Positions 1 to 8,138 of a stretch of 64,000 nt of DNA are shown here, in pieces. Both the position numbers and the translations under genes were made by a program. Location of the stretch: the NCBI GenBank assembly GCA_002423425.1, contig DIWC01000063.1, positions 58,030-122,029 of the forward strand, given 5' to 3'. Positions within the stretch are counted from its first letter, which is position 1. Every line of letters begins with the position of its first letter. The DNA is from Peptococcaceae bacterium UBA6116 (GTDB lineage: Bacteria; Bacillota; Desulfitobacteriia; Desulfitobacteriales; Syntrophobotulaceae). The notes under the pieces were generated by a model. It saw only the letters and a program-made list of their open reading frames with translations, was not told the origin of the DNA and did no database searches.

Positions 1-1782
1 AGGTACAATAGCCGCCTCTTTAACAGGCGGAAATTCTACCCCATACATCGGTTTACCCGGAGCAAGCGGCGCATTGGCGTCGGGCTTAACTCCTAAGTAT
101 TTTAGAGAATCAAGCATTACTGACTGTACAACAGGACCCGCTACAACCCCTCCATAAAAAGGTACCCCGTCAATTACAACCAGTATAGCTAAACGCGGAT
201 TATTAGCCGGTGCGAAACTGATAAAGGAAGCGACATATTCCCCCTGGATATAGGAACCGTTGGCAACTTTTTGAGCGGTTCCGGTCTTCCCGGCCACCCT
301 ATACCCCGGCAGAAATGCTCTTCGACCTGTACCATTAGTAACGACCGATTCCAGAATTTCGCATTCCAATTTAGCTGTATCCTTGGAGATTACTCTTCTC
401 ACTTCTTCTTTTTGGAACGGCACAATTACTTCTCCCGTAGGCGAGGTTATTTCCTGTACCAGCTGTGGTTTAAGCAAAGTCCCGCCATTAGCTACTGCCG
501 ATACGGCTGTGAGCAGCTGGATAGGGGTAACATTATTGGTTTGCCCGATAGACATTGTAGCCAGATCCAAAGCTGTAGCTTTCTTTTTATTAGCCAAAAT
601 GCCTTTAGCTTCCCCCGACATCTCAATTCCGGTTTTTTGGCCAAATCCAAAAGCAGTCAGGTACTTGTAAAATCTATCCATTCCCAGACGTTGACCCATT
701 TCAATAAAACCAGGGTTGCAGGAATTCTCGGCAACTTGAACCATGGTCTGGGTTCCATGCCCGCCTGCTTTCCAGCAGCGTATCTTTTTACCTAGGATAG
801 TGATTGATCCGGAGTCAGTAAATGATTCCGTAGGTTTAATGACTTTTTCTTGCAGAGCAGCTGCCAGAGTGACGATTTTGAACGTTGATCCCGGTTCATA
901 ACCATTCTGAATTGCAATATTCCTACGGGAGCTGACCGGGGCCGCTTGATAATTATTCGGATCAAAAGTCGGCGCCGAAGCGATAGCCAGCATTTTTCCG
1001 GTAGAGGGTTCCATCACCAGAATGGAAGCGCTCTTCGGAATTCGCCCTTCCATGTTTACTCCTTGCCCTGTCATTAGTTTGGCGAGCTCACGCTCGGCAA
1101 AGGCCTGAATATTCTTATCTATTGTAAGTTTGACGGTATTTCCCTGAATCGGTTGAATAAATTCTTGCTGGGCGTCGGGAATTTTTATCCCGTTGGCTCC
1201 ATATTCCGTCAGGATACTTCCCGGAGTCCCGGTTAATTCTTTATCCCTGGATTTCTCGATACCTTCCAATCCCTGGCTGTCGATTCCGGTAAAACCTATA
1301 ATATGCGCAGTGAGTGTGCCGTTAGGATAAAAACGGGTACTATCTTCAACTACCCCGATGCCTGGCAGGTTTGATTGCTTAATAACGGTCGCCGTATCCG
1401 CCGATATCTTCTTTTTGACATATTCCAACGATGTACGTTTTGTAATGTTCTCAAGTACCGCAGCCTTCTCCAGTTTTAGTATCTCTGCTAATTTAGCAGC
1501 GATCTCTTCCTGCTTACCGGATTTTTTTACTTCTGCCGGAATGGCATATACTGTCTCCGAACTGACGCTCATTGCTAAGATATTACCATTACAATCCTCA
1601 ATATTGCCCCTTTTAGAAGCAACCGGAACCCCTCTAAAGTGTTCCTCATCTGCTAGATTCTTTAAAAAAGGCCCATCTCTTAACTGAACATAGCCCAAAC
1701 GGATTATGAGAATGATCAGAAATATACTACATAACCCTAAAAGCAAGACAATTCTTTTGCGCAAAACAAGGAGCTGCATCAT
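1..1782 (-). CDS. spoVD: SpoVD/FtsI-type penicillin-binding transpeptidase (C-terminus cut by window edge)
   Basis: Class B penicillin-binding protein that cross-links peptidoglycan at the septum or spore cortex. About 594 residues are visible from an ATG at 1782 (a second ATG follows at 1779). There is one N-terminal membrane segment (about residues 8-26), a dimerisation domain, and a transpeptidase domain with all three motifs: S-T-F-K (nucleophile Ser299), S-C-N, and K-T-G-T (Lys499). The last visible residues (EAAIVP) look like the beginning of a PASTA domain, which favours SpoVD or a PASTA-bearing PBP2 over plain FtsI. It is the fourth gene of the mraZ-rsmH-ftsL cluster. A hairpin covers its ribosome binding site. 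The C-terminus lies beyond position 1. The family is certain; SpoVD against FtsI is not. Confidence 0.88.
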   Translation of the reverse strand, partial: MMQLLVLRKRIVLLLGLCSIFLIILIIRLGYVQLRDGPFLKNLADEEHFRGVPVASKRGNIEDCNGNILAMSVSSETVYAIPAEVKKSGKQEEIAAKLAEILKLEKAAVLENITKRTSLEYVKKKISADTATVIKQSNLPGIGVVEDSTRFYPNGTLTAHIIGFTGIDSQGLEGIEKSRDKELTGTPGSILTEYGANGIKIPDAQQEFIQPIQGNTVKLTIDKNIQAFAERELAKLMTGQGVNMEGRIPKSASILVMEPSTGKMLAIASAPTFDPNNYQAAPVSSRRNIAIQNGYEPGSTFKIVTLAAALQEKVIKPTESFTDSGSITILGKKIRCWKAGGHGTQTMVQVAENSCNPGFIEMGQRLGMDRFYKYLTAFGFGQKTGIEMSGEAKGILANKKKATALDLATMSIGQTNNVTPIQLLTAVSAVANGGTLLKPQLVQEITSPTGEVIVPFQKEEVRRVISKDTAKLECEILESVVTNGTGRRAFLPGYRVAGKTGTAQKVANGSYIQGEYVASFISFAPANNPRLAILVVIDGVPFYGGVVAGPVVQSVMLDSLKYLGVKPDANAPLAPGKPMYGVEFPPVKEAAIVP

Positions 1783-1785
1783 AGA

Positions 1786-1815
1786 AAATCTACCCCCATA
1801 TTTAGGGGTAGATTT
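1786..1815 (-). promoter_or_regulatory. 11-bp hairpin covering the ribosome binding site of the PBP gene
   Basis: On the minus strand AAATCTACCCC and GGGGTAGATTT form a perfect 11-bp stem around an 8-nt loop, in the 50-bp gap between ftsL and the PBP gene. The G run in the 3' arm and loop edge (1793-1797) is the only good Shine-Dalgarno for the ATG at 1782, so folding would hide it. A short T run (TTTTCT) follows, so it might also act as a weak terminator or attenuator. The function is inferred; the inverted repeat is seen directly. Confidence 0.6.
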
Positions 1816-1832
1816 GAACTCATTGGACGCTG

Positions 1833-2351
1833 CTACCTTTGGGTCGAAGCAAAAAAGCTCGTAAATATCCTAAAGACATGATCGAATACCGAGTTGGCTT
1901 CGCCTTTAGCCGGTACTTCCGCAGTCTTCTGAGTTTGTTCCACCCCTACCGCTTTTTCTGGTTGAATAATGTTACTGGCAATATAGATTGTTCCCTCAGG
2001 TTTTTTCATACCCATAGCCAAAGCAGCTTTCTCGATCCTCGCCACGGAACTAAGTCTGTCTACTTCGACCTGCAGTAAGCCATTTTCAGCGTTCAGGGCT
2101 TGAAGATCTCTCTCCAAGGCTCTGGTCTCCGCTCCTTTGACAACAGTGGTATGGACGGTTTTAGCACCGATGATGCCAAACATAACGATGACTACCAACA
2201 TGATCGCCAGGCTTTGAACGTTCAATTTATTGGCCCGAGAAACTTTTTTGGACTGTGTATTTCTTCTTCTAGGTATGATTAAACCACAGTCTTCGTCATA
2301 TGAGTAGGTAAAAGGATCATCGTAATTGAGTTTTTTTTGTGCCATTAACAT
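1833..2351 (-). CDS. ftsL: Cell division protein FtsL-like (septum formation initiator)
   Basis: Small bitopic membrane protein of the divisome. The 172 residues contain a charged cytoplasmic N-terminus rich in Arg/Lys, one membrane segment at about 45-65, and then an extracytoplasmic helical stretch with leucine heptads (LERDLQALNAENGLLQVEVDRL) typical of the FtsL/DivIC coiled coil. The C-terminal 40 residues are low in complexity. It lies 21 bp after rsmH and just before the PBP gene, the usual position of ftsL in the division cluster. Start: ATG at 2351 after GGAGGGGAG; an in-frame ATG two codons on is also possible. Sequence similarity in this family is weak, so the call rests on topology and position. 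Confidence 0.85.
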   Translation of the reverse strand: MLMAQKKLNYDDPFTYSYDEDCGLIIPRRRNTQSKKVSRANKLNVQSLAIMLVVIVMFGIIGAKTVHTTVVKGAETRALERDLQALNAENGLLQVEVDRLSSVARIEKAALAMGMKKPEGTIYIASNIIQPEKAVGVEQTQKTAEVPAKGEANSVFDHVFRIFTSFFASTQR

Positions 2352-2372
2352 CGTATTCTACTCCCCTCCTGT

Positions 2373-3320
2373 TTAGACCTGAAGTTTCTCGGCGACGCGC
2401 AACTTAGAGCTTCTTGCTCTGGGATTTAATTCTTCCTCCTCCCTTGATGGGACAAGAGGTTTTTTGTTAATCAGCTTAATGAGCGGTTTAGCACCGCACC
2501 TACAAACCGGAAAAGAAGGCGGACATGTACATTTGCCCAACCAGGACTGGAATTTCTTTTTAACTATTCTGTCTTCTAAAGAATGAAAGGTTATTACCAC
2601 TATTCTGCCGCCGCTTGCCAGACAGCGCAGCGACTGGTCAATGGCGGTTTCCAGAACCTCAAGTTCCCGGTTGACGGCTATCCGTAAAGCTTGAAAAGTC
2701 CGTTTAGCCGGATGAGGGCCCTCCCTGCGGGCAGCAGCGGGAATGGCTCTTTTAATTATGTCAACCAGTTGTCCAGTTGTTCGAATCTGTTCCTGAGTAC
2801 GGTAATCTTCGATAAACCTAGCAATTCTTAAAGCCCATTTTTCTTCCCCATATTCACGAATAATCGCAGTCAAATCTTCCCTACTCCAATAGTTAACTAT
2901 TTCCTCTGCAGTTAATGCAGTCCTCCTGTCCATCCTCATGTCAAGCGGCGCGTCATGCATGTAGCTAAAACCCCTCCCGGCTTCATCCAATTGGGGGGAA
3001 GACACACCTAAATCGAACATAATACCAACCGCAGGCAGCATTTTGTGATCCGTAAGAGTCTGTTCCAGTTCTGCAAAATTCTTTTGGAAAATACTCACCC
3101 GCGGGTCACCGGTAAACCTATCCCGAGCATTTTTGACAGCTGCCTCATCTTGATCAAAACAAACAAGCCGTCCCTGAGAGCTGAGCCTTTGCAAAAGAAG
3201 CTCAGAATGCCCACCACCACCGAGCGTACAATCGACATATATCCCATCGGGAACAGTGAAGATATAATCCACTGTTTCCGTAAGAAGCACACTTTTATGC
3301 TGAAAAGCCAATTGAGCCAT
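2373..3320 (-). CDS. rsmH: 16S rRNA (cytosine1402-N4)-methyltransferase RsmH (MraW)
   Basis: SAM-dependent enzyme that methylates N4 of C1402 in the 16S rRNA decoding centre. The length of 315 residues is standard. Visible motifs: HKSVLLTETVD at the N-terminus, the SAM loop DCTLGGGGHSE (30-40), FDQDEAA (55-61), MFDLGVSSPQLDEAGRGFSY around 100-120, and HPAKRTFQALRIAVNRE near 203-219. The C-terminal third has four close cysteines (CTCPPSFPVCRC), which are common in Gram-positive RsmH. It follows mraZ by 6 bp and precedes ftsL. Confidence 0.97.
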   Translation of the reverse strand: MAQLAFQHKSVLLTETVDYIFTVPDGIYVDCTLGGGGHSELLLQRLSSQGRLVCFDQDEAAVKNARDRFTGDPRVSIFQKNFAELEQTLTDHKMLPAVGIMFDLGVSSPQLDEAGRGFSYMHDAPLDMRMDRRTALTAEEIVNYWSREDLTAIIREYGEEKWALRIARFIEDYRTQEQIRTTGQLVDIIKRAIPAAARREGPHPAKRTFQALRIAVNRELEVLETAIDQSLRCLASGGRIVVITFHSLEDRIVKKKFQSWLGKCTCPPSFPVCRCGAKPLIKLINKKPLVPSREEEELNPRARSSKLRVAEKLQV

Positions 3321-3326
3321 TCCTTT

Positions 3327-3758
3327 CTAAATACCAAGATCGACCAGGGATTCTGCGGCTTTTTCATAATCGTTCTCAGCCTGAGAACTATACTCGTTCC
3401 ACTTATCAGCATTCCAGACTTCAATCCTGTTCATTACGCCTACGACGACAACATCTTTTTCCAAGTCCGCATATTCCCTTAAATTAGCCGGCAATAAGAT
3501 TCTCCCCTGTTTATCGAATTCACATTCGGTTGCCCCGGAAAAAAAGAAGCGCACAAAAGCTCTGGCATTTGGTTGAGAAACAGGCAGTTTTTTTAGCTTC
3601 TCTTCAAAGTTCTGCCATTCATTTTGAGGGTAAAGAAACAGACAGTTATCCAGTCCCTTGGTCGTAATAAATCTATCCCCGAGGGTCTCCCTGAATTTGG
3701 CCGGAATTATTAACCGGCCCTTACCGTCTATTGTATGGAGGAATTCCCCCATAAACAT
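3327..3758 (-). CDS. mraZ: Transcriptional regulator MraZ
   Basis: DNA-binding protein that regulates the division and cell wall cluster it heads. It has two SpoVT-AbrB-like half domains, marked by DGKGRLIIPAKFRE (about 11-24) and DKQGRILLPANLRE (about 82-95). The ATG at 3758 (MFMGEF) gives the usual 143 residues and has GGTGAAGG four bases upstream; an in-frame GTG at 3767 would add three residues but has no spaced Shine-Dalgarno. The gene is followed at once by rsmH. Its own operator-like repeats lie directly upstream (3790-3815). Confidence 0.97.
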   Translation of the reverse strand: MFMGEFLHTIDGKGRLIIPAKFRETLGDRFITTKGLDNCLFLYPQNEWQNFEEKLKKLPVSQPNARAFVRFFFSGATECEFDKQGRILLPANLREYADLEKDVVVVGVMNRIEVWNADKWNEYSSQAENDYEKAAESLVDLGI

Positions 3759-3768
3759 ATCCTTCACC

Positions 3769-3815
3769 CCACTAGGGTTTATTTGTCCACCACTTCAACC
3801 CACTTTACTCCACTT
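3769..3815 (-). promoter_or_regulatory. MraZ box array (10-bp direct repeats) upstream of mraZ
   Basis: On the minus strand AAGTGG occurs three times at exact 10-bp spacing (plus-strand CCACTT at 3790-3795, 3800-3805 and 3810-3815). A fourth partial copy, AGTGG, lies at 3769-3773, next to the mraZ ribosome binding site. Repeats of TGGGN-like units with one-turn periodicity are the known MraZ operators in Escherichia coli and mollicutes. A TATAGT -10-like hexamer is near 3827-3832, just upstream of the boxes, so binding could block transcription. This is a sequence match plus family knowledge. Confidence 0.8.
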
Positions 3816-3861
3816 TATTCTACGTTAATACTATATCTCCTTCTTTTAATTTTAGAAAAAT

Positions 3862-3891
3862 AAAAAAATGGGATTTAGGTCCCATTTTTTA
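3862..3891 (-). terminator. Intrinsic terminator of the patatin gene
   Basis: AAAAAATGGGA and TCCCATTTTTT form an 11-bp stem around a 6-nt loop, with A and T runs on both sides, so it can work in both directions. It lies 40 bp after the end of the patatin-like gene and upstream of the mraZ promoter region, and separates the two transcription units. Confidence 0.85.
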
Positions 3892-3930
3892 TAGTAAATT
3901 AATCTTGAATCACATATTGTTTAATTCAAA

Positions 3931-5190
3931 TCACATATTAATTAATATTATTAGTCCTAAGTCCATTGTTAGAAGATAGTTGCCATATATTTCACCGGCT
4001 GATTCGCGCACAATCTTATCTCTTACAGCTCTGGACAAAACATCGTTTTGTCTAACAAAAGCAGGTATTCGCAAATTTTCCTTAGATTTAAGATTATCTG
4101 TTTCTTTGATTGTTATTCTTATGGCAGAGAAAAAATCATGAAGTGAATAAATCTTAAACCGCTCAACATTATGATCCAGGGCTATAATTTCCAAAATCCC
4201 AATTACTAAATCCTCATAACTGCTTTCTTCTCCGAGATCAAGCAAAAAAGCCAGCTTGGGAATAATATGTTCAAATAAAAGCCTACGATAAGGTAACTCT
4301 TTAAATCCTAAAGTTTCTCCTAATTTTAAAATAGCTTTCTCCCCAGGTGCCAAAAGAAAATTAGCGAAGATTTCTTCATCATTTACCGGTTTAATATAAT
4401 ACTTTTTTCCTTTTAAACCCTGAAAAGATTTTAGAACATCATAATATCCAAGCTGGAGATTTATTCTGGCTTGTTTTTGATTAAAATCCAGAATTCCTCC
4501 GAGATTATCTTCGGCAGAAATATATTTAACTTTTACCTTGGAATCAGAAATTCTTCTGGTTCTTCCCAACGCTTTGGTCCTAATAGCAATAATATCCTTA
4601 TAACCTTTTCTTACAAGCATATTCAACGGAAGATTATCGTAAAACCCGCCATCCATAAAACGCTTGCCGTCAAGTTTTTCCTGTTTAAACGCCGGCAGAT
4701 TGGCACTTGCCAAAAGGTATTCCACTACCTTGCCTTCCGGTACGTCTTGGAGAAACAATTCAAGAGGCTTCAGTTCGGAAATAGAAACTGTAACAAATCC
4801 AAAACTGATTTTCGAATCTCTTAATTTTTGTTCATCAATTACTTCTTTTAGCAGTTTTTTGATAAAGGTAATATCCAGCCCTTTGTTTTGGAATATATTC
4901 CAGGCTTTTTTCATGAAATAGATTAAACCGTCATGGGAAATGTCAAGATACCGTAATTCCTCTAACCTGGCTTCCTCAATATCAAACACCTGTGATGGCG
5001 AAATATTATACCAGAGTTCGTAAGCTTTATCCAGTTGATTCTGAACAATCATCGCCCCGTTTAACGCTCCAATGGAAGTACCCGCGATGGCACCAATATC
5101 TACTCCTAGTTCCATTAAAGCTTTGCAGGCACCTATCTGATAAGAACCCTTAGCACCTCCGCCTTCCAAAACGAGACCATACATCACCAT
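3931..5190 (-). CDS. Patatin-like phospholipase family protein
   Basis: Predicted acyl hydrolase of the patatin/RssA group, using a Ser-Asp dyad. The protein has 419 residues. Visible: the oxyanion glycine loop GGGAKG (10-15), the nucleophile elbow G-T-S-I-G (Ser39), and the dyad aspartate in D-G-G (Asp180). The C-terminal 200 residues show no domain I recognise. No signal peptide is evident, so it is probably cytoplasmic or peripheral. Start: ATG at 5190 with AAGGAG ten bases upstream; in-frame starts follow two codons later. It stands alone, flanked by a terminator and the DUF1858 gene. The lipid substrate is unknown. Confidence 0.92.
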   Translation of the reverse strand: MVMYGLVLEGGGAKGSYQIGACKALMELGVDIGAIAGTSIGALNGAMIVQNQLDKAYELWYNISPSQVFDIEEARLEELRYLDISHDGLIYFMKKAWNIFQNKGLDITFIKKLLKEVIDEQKLRDSKISFGFVTVSISELKPLELFLQDVPEGKVVEYLLASANLPAFKQEKLDGKRFMDGGFYDNLPLNMLVRKGYKDIIAIRTKALGRTRRISDSKVKVKYISAEDNLGGILDFNQKQARINLQLGYYDVLKSFQGLKGKKYYIKPVNDEEIFANFLLAPGEKAILKLGETLGFKELPYRRLLFEHIIPKLAFLLDLGEESSYEDLVIGILEIIALDHNVERFKIYSLHDFFSAIRITIKETDNLKSKENLRIPAFVRQNDVLSRAVRDKIVRESAGEIYGNYLLTMDLGLIILINM

Positions 5191-5289
5191 TCATTTAGCA
5201 CTCCTTGAGCTTGAGATTTACTTTATTCTTAATCGTAATAAAAAAAAGGCTTTACATTATTACGCAAAACCTCAAAATCTTTATTAACA

Positions 5290-5484
5290 CTATTGGCCAA
5301 TAATATTGTTAAGCTCTTCGACTAATTGATCGGGATCTTTACCATGAGTAAGAGCGGCACCTTCTACACTTTCCATTGTTGCCGACGGGCATCCAAGGCA
5401 ATGCATTCCCAAAGCAATAAAGGCTTCAGCCGTTTGCGGATATTCTCTTAGAACCTGACCAATAACCATTTCTTTAGTAATCAT
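5290..5484 (-). CDS. DUF1858 domain protein (redox disulfide, C-x2-C)
   Basis: Protein of 64 residues that matches the DUF1858 family, also called hybrid-cluster-protein-associated redox disulfide domain. The hallmark is GMHCLGCPSA with cysteines 29 and 32, after the conserved EYPQTAEAFIALGM helix. It is cytosolic. The role is not well established; members accompany iron-sulfur or redox proteins in anaerobes and are thought to exchange thiols. A good AGGAGG lies upstream of the ATG. No redox partner is adjacent here. Confidence 0.9.
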   Translation of the reverse strand: MITKEMVIGQVLREYPQTAEAFIALGMHCLGCPSATMESVEGAALTHGKDPDQLVEELNNIIGQ

Positions 5485-5578
5485 TTTATTTATTATCCTC
5501 CTTCAGTAGTTTGTCCAGTCCCTGTTATTATAAATTATGCAATTATAAGAAGCAAACCTATTCCTTATTTAATAAATT

Positions 5579-7720
5579 TTAAATTAAATTCTGCATAAGC
5601 CGGTAACCATAGAATAAGTCGGGATAGTGCCACATTATTAGCAGAACTAAGGCAATCGTTACCGTAGCCGGCAGCAGCATAAAGCACGAATATCTTCCTC
5701 CGGCTCTCCATACATCCCTTATTCTTAGCGGAAGCAAAAGGAAAGATAAAAGGAAATATCCTGCCAAAGGTATATACCATAAATAATAATGATAACTTAA
5801 CATAGTCCAGGCTATTCCAATCAATAATCCCCAATTATTTCTCTTTTCCAGCCAGCAGCTCAGGGCCGCAGTTCCTGGACTTTGAGGAAAAAAAGATGTA
5901 GTTAACCCAACTTGGAAAAATCTTATTAACATAATAAATGCCGACAGAAATAACCAAATCAACAATGGTGATTGTTCCTGAACCAACCAGATATAACTTA
6001 AATCGTAAGGCAGCCATGGTAAACCTTTTACCGGCAGCAGGAAGATCAATGATGTCATCAATCCGGCAAAAGAAGCAACCCTGCTGAACATAGAAAGGCA
6101 ACGCCACAAAAACGCCCGGCGAACGCCCCTTTTAGGGTTGGTATTAAAAAGTTCACTATATTTCCAACTCGGAGAACGCCAGTTCTGAATACTCAAAATA
6201 CTAATCCAGATAAGCCAAATAACAGCAACAATCTTTTGCCCCGACCACTTATCATTTTCCTCCTTATTATCCGGAGATGAATCCTGCAAATACTCTGCCT
6301 GTCCCCATTTCCCGCTAAAACCGTCCGTTTTCAGCAGAATTTGACCATTAATGTCTCCAGTCTGCTCCCCTGGAAATAAATCCAAATTATAAACTGGCAG
6401 GTAGGAAAGTCTTTTACCGATATTTTTCAGATATTCACTTTTTTCCGCGCTAGGCTGCAAGCCCTTGGCTGCTGTCCAAGCCAAGACAGACGGATGACGT
6501 TCAGCAATAGCAAAAAGATCTTCAAATTGAGCATTTTGAGGTATGTTCTGCTCCGGTACAAGAGAAACCGGTATCTCCAGCCATACCCCTATTCCAAGCC
6601 GGTCCGCGGCAAAAAGCCATGATTCATCCGGAAAAAAACCCATAAAATAAACAACATTATAGCCCTTGGTTTTTGCTTCCTTGAGATAACTTTCGATTTG
6701 GCGTTTGTTTCTTAAAATATTCTCTTGATCTTGGGTAAGGATTTGAGCCCGGGCGTCAAATTTCTTATCATTTAATAGCCAGTTATCAGCTTTGCTGGAA
6801 TTCTTGTTGACCCCTATAGGTATCTGTATTCTGTCGGTATCACCTCGGCTATTGGTTAAAGAAAGATCCAATTCATAAAGAAATGGATTCTCAGTGCTCC
6901 AGAGTTTGGCTTGAGGAAGTTTAAAAATCAGATTAACCCTCTGATTATATTCCCGGTTGGAATTCAGGGGAAGAAGACATTCGGCCACATTTATATCCTT
7001 ATCTTTTATTACTCCGCTAATTGTCCAAGGTCCAAATTCCAAATTCTGATGATGTGTGAGGTTCACGTTGACGACAACCTGTTGCTCTGCTGTCAAATAT
7101 TTAACTGTTGAAACATCAATCGTTGTCTCCTGAACAGCTTCCAGGTATATTTGGCCGGTTATTCTTCCTTGTTCAGGCCATAGCCAGCCTAATAGTTTTT
7201 TTTGCTGAATACTGCCCGGGGATAATTCCAGATAAATGGTATTATCCAGGCTATAATCGGGCATTGCCGGTGCAATATCTATACTGCAGTTCCCCCCTGA
7301 GCTTTCATACTCTCCCAGGAAGTTTACTTCATCTATACCGTTGATAAATACCCTTATTTTTCCATTGACTCCTTTTAATACCAATCGGGCATTCATTGAA
7401 CCCCATTTACCCGACACTTTAAAATGCTTGGCGGCGACTTTAAACCCTCTATTTGATGGCAGGATAATACTGTCCTGTTGGTTTAAGCCGGAAATAAGCG
7501 TATTCGATCCATTAATTACACTGTTCTCCCGGACCGACGCTTCCCTTAAAGAGGAAAAACTATCCCATTTACCGCCAAGGTCTTGGCTTATTCTATAGAC
7601 ATTGGCAACGTTTGTATCGCTATATAACTCCAACCCGGTGGTATTCTGCCAATAAAGTGAAAGGGATGCAAAAGAAATAAGAAATAAAATAAAAATAAAT
7701 AGGGCAATTTTTTTAAACAT
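5579..7720 (-). CDS. Membrane protein with degenerate GH2-like ectodomain
   Basis: A 713-residue protein with three parts: an N-terminal membrane anchor or signal (4-23), a large extracytoplasmic region of about 450 residues, and at least five hydrophobic segments near 496-511, 549-566, 584-604, 633-667 and 680-697. The ectodomain follows glycoside hydrolase family 2: a jelly-roll sugar-binding part (about 90-200), an Ig-like part ending in LWSTENPFLY (273-282), and a barrel-like part with RHPSVLAW (408-415). After this Trp, catalytic GH2 enzymes have the Asn-Glu acid/base; here it reads TAAKG, so hydrolysis is doubtful. It may bind polysaccharide at the cell surface. Start: ATG with GAGG upstream. 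No close functional name is known to me. Confidence 0.8.
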   Translation of the reverse strand: MFKKIALFIFILFLISFASLSLYWQNTTGLELYSDTNVANVYRISQDLGGKWDSFSSLREASVRENSVINGSNTLISGLNQQDSIILPSNRGFKVAAKHFKVSGKWGSMNARLVLKGVNGKIRVFINGIDEVNFLGEYESSGGNCSIDIAPAMPDYSLDNTIYLELSPGSIQQKKLLGWLWPEQGRITGQIYLEAVQETTIDVSTVKYLTAEQQVVVNVNLTHHQNLEFGPWTISGVIKDKDINVAECLLPLNSNREYNQRVNLIFKLPQAKLWSTENPFLYELDLSLTNSRGDTDRIQIPIGVNKNSSKADNWLLNDKKFDARAQILTQDQENILRNKRQIESYLKEAKTKGYNVVYFMGFFPDESWLFAADRLGIGVWLEIPVSLVPEQNIPQNAQFEDLFAIAERHPSVLAWTAAKGLQPSAEKSEYLKNIGKRLSYLPVYNLDLFPGEQTGDINGQILLKTDGFSGKWGQAEYLQDSSPDNKEENDKWSGQKIVAVIWLIWISILSIQNWRSPSWKYSELFNTNPKRGVRRAFLWRCLSMFSRVASFAGLMTSLIFLLPVKGLPWLPYDLSYIWLVQEQSPLLIWLFLSAFIMLIRFFQVGLTTSFFPQSPGTAALSCWLEKRNNWGLLIGIAWTMLSYHYYLWYIPLAGYFLLSFLLLPLRIRDVWRAGGRYSCFMLLPATVTIALVLLIMWHYPDLFYGYRLMQNLI

Positions 7721-7749
7721 AATGACCTCAAAGACATTTCTCTGTAGAC

Positions 7750-7775
7750 AAAAAAAGCCGGAATCCTATCCAGCT
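7750..7775 (-). terminator. Intrinsic terminator after fur-like remnant
   Basis: On the minus strand AGCTGGA pairs with TTCCGGCT (7 bp with one G-U) around a 6-nt loop, followed by seven T residues. It lies 27 bp after the stop codon of the Fur-like remnant, as expected for the terminator of a once complete gene. Confidence 0.7.
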
Positions 7776-7801
7776 GAAACTATCATCAAAATTTCCAGCT
7801 A

Positions 7802-7870
7802 TTATTCTTTTTTACACTTAGGACACATTCCATAAAAAACCAAATTATGAGTATCCTGAATCCGTAATGA
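7802..7870 (-). pseudogene. C-terminal remnant of a Fur/PerR-family regulator
   Basis: The last 23 codons before a TAA at 7802 read RIQDTHNLVFYGMCPKCKKE at the end, which closely resembles the C-terminal tail of Fur/PerR regulators (a histidine, LVFYG, then the structural zinc motif C-P-x-C). Upstream, the frame gives about ten more residues of doubtful similarity and then no DNA-binding domain or start codon in any frame. The gene seems to have lost its 5' part while keeping its terminator. It is read as a decayed gene; a missed frameshifted part was looked for on the minus strand up to 8090 and not found. Confidence 0.5.
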
Positions 7871-8093
7871 AATAACTATTAATCGGCTGAGATGCTTGGT
7901 ATAATTGAGATAGAACTAATTCCGCCGCCGGATAAAAACAGCCTTTCATTCATACAGAAAGACAATATCTTGCTGCATAGATTACACCAACAATCCGGCA
8001 GCCAGTCTGTGGGGCACAGTACCACGGCGAGCGGAGCACGGATTAAGGAGTACTTTTTATTATATTACGGCCTAATATATGCGTCAATTTAAA

Positions 8094-8124
8094 AAAAGAA
8101 GAGCATTCAAAATGCTCTTCTTTC
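8094..8124 (-). terminator. Intrinsic terminator of the ferredoxin gene
   Basis: AAAGAAGAGCATT and AATGCTCTTCTTT make a perfect 13-bp stem with a 3-nt loop, and on the minus strand the stem is followed by a T run. It lies 15 bp after the ferredoxin stop codon. Confidence 0.88.
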
Positions 8125-8138
8125 TCAGAAACTTATTC

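Larger units (their letters stand above)
7721..8138. other. Gene-poor interval with fur-like remnant and two terminators
   Basis: This 418-bp gap holds a terminator (7750-7775), the 3' end of a Fur-family gene (7802-7870), about 200 bp in which I see no coding signal or RNA fold I recognise, and the ferredoxin terminator (8094-8124). A 66-codon open frame on the plus strand (7892-8092) lacks a ribosome binding site and any known motif. Confidence 0.6.

Noticed and set aside
271..795. Open frame of 174 codons on the plus strand
   Set aside because: It is fully antisense to the transpeptidase domain of the PBP, has no ribosome binding site and a composition typical of a shadow frame.
7892..8092. 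Plus-strand frame of 66 codons in the gap before the ferredoxin terminator
   Set aside because: No Shine-Dalgarno, no recognisable motif, and it ends at the ferredoxin terminator; possibly debris of an older insertion but unsupported.
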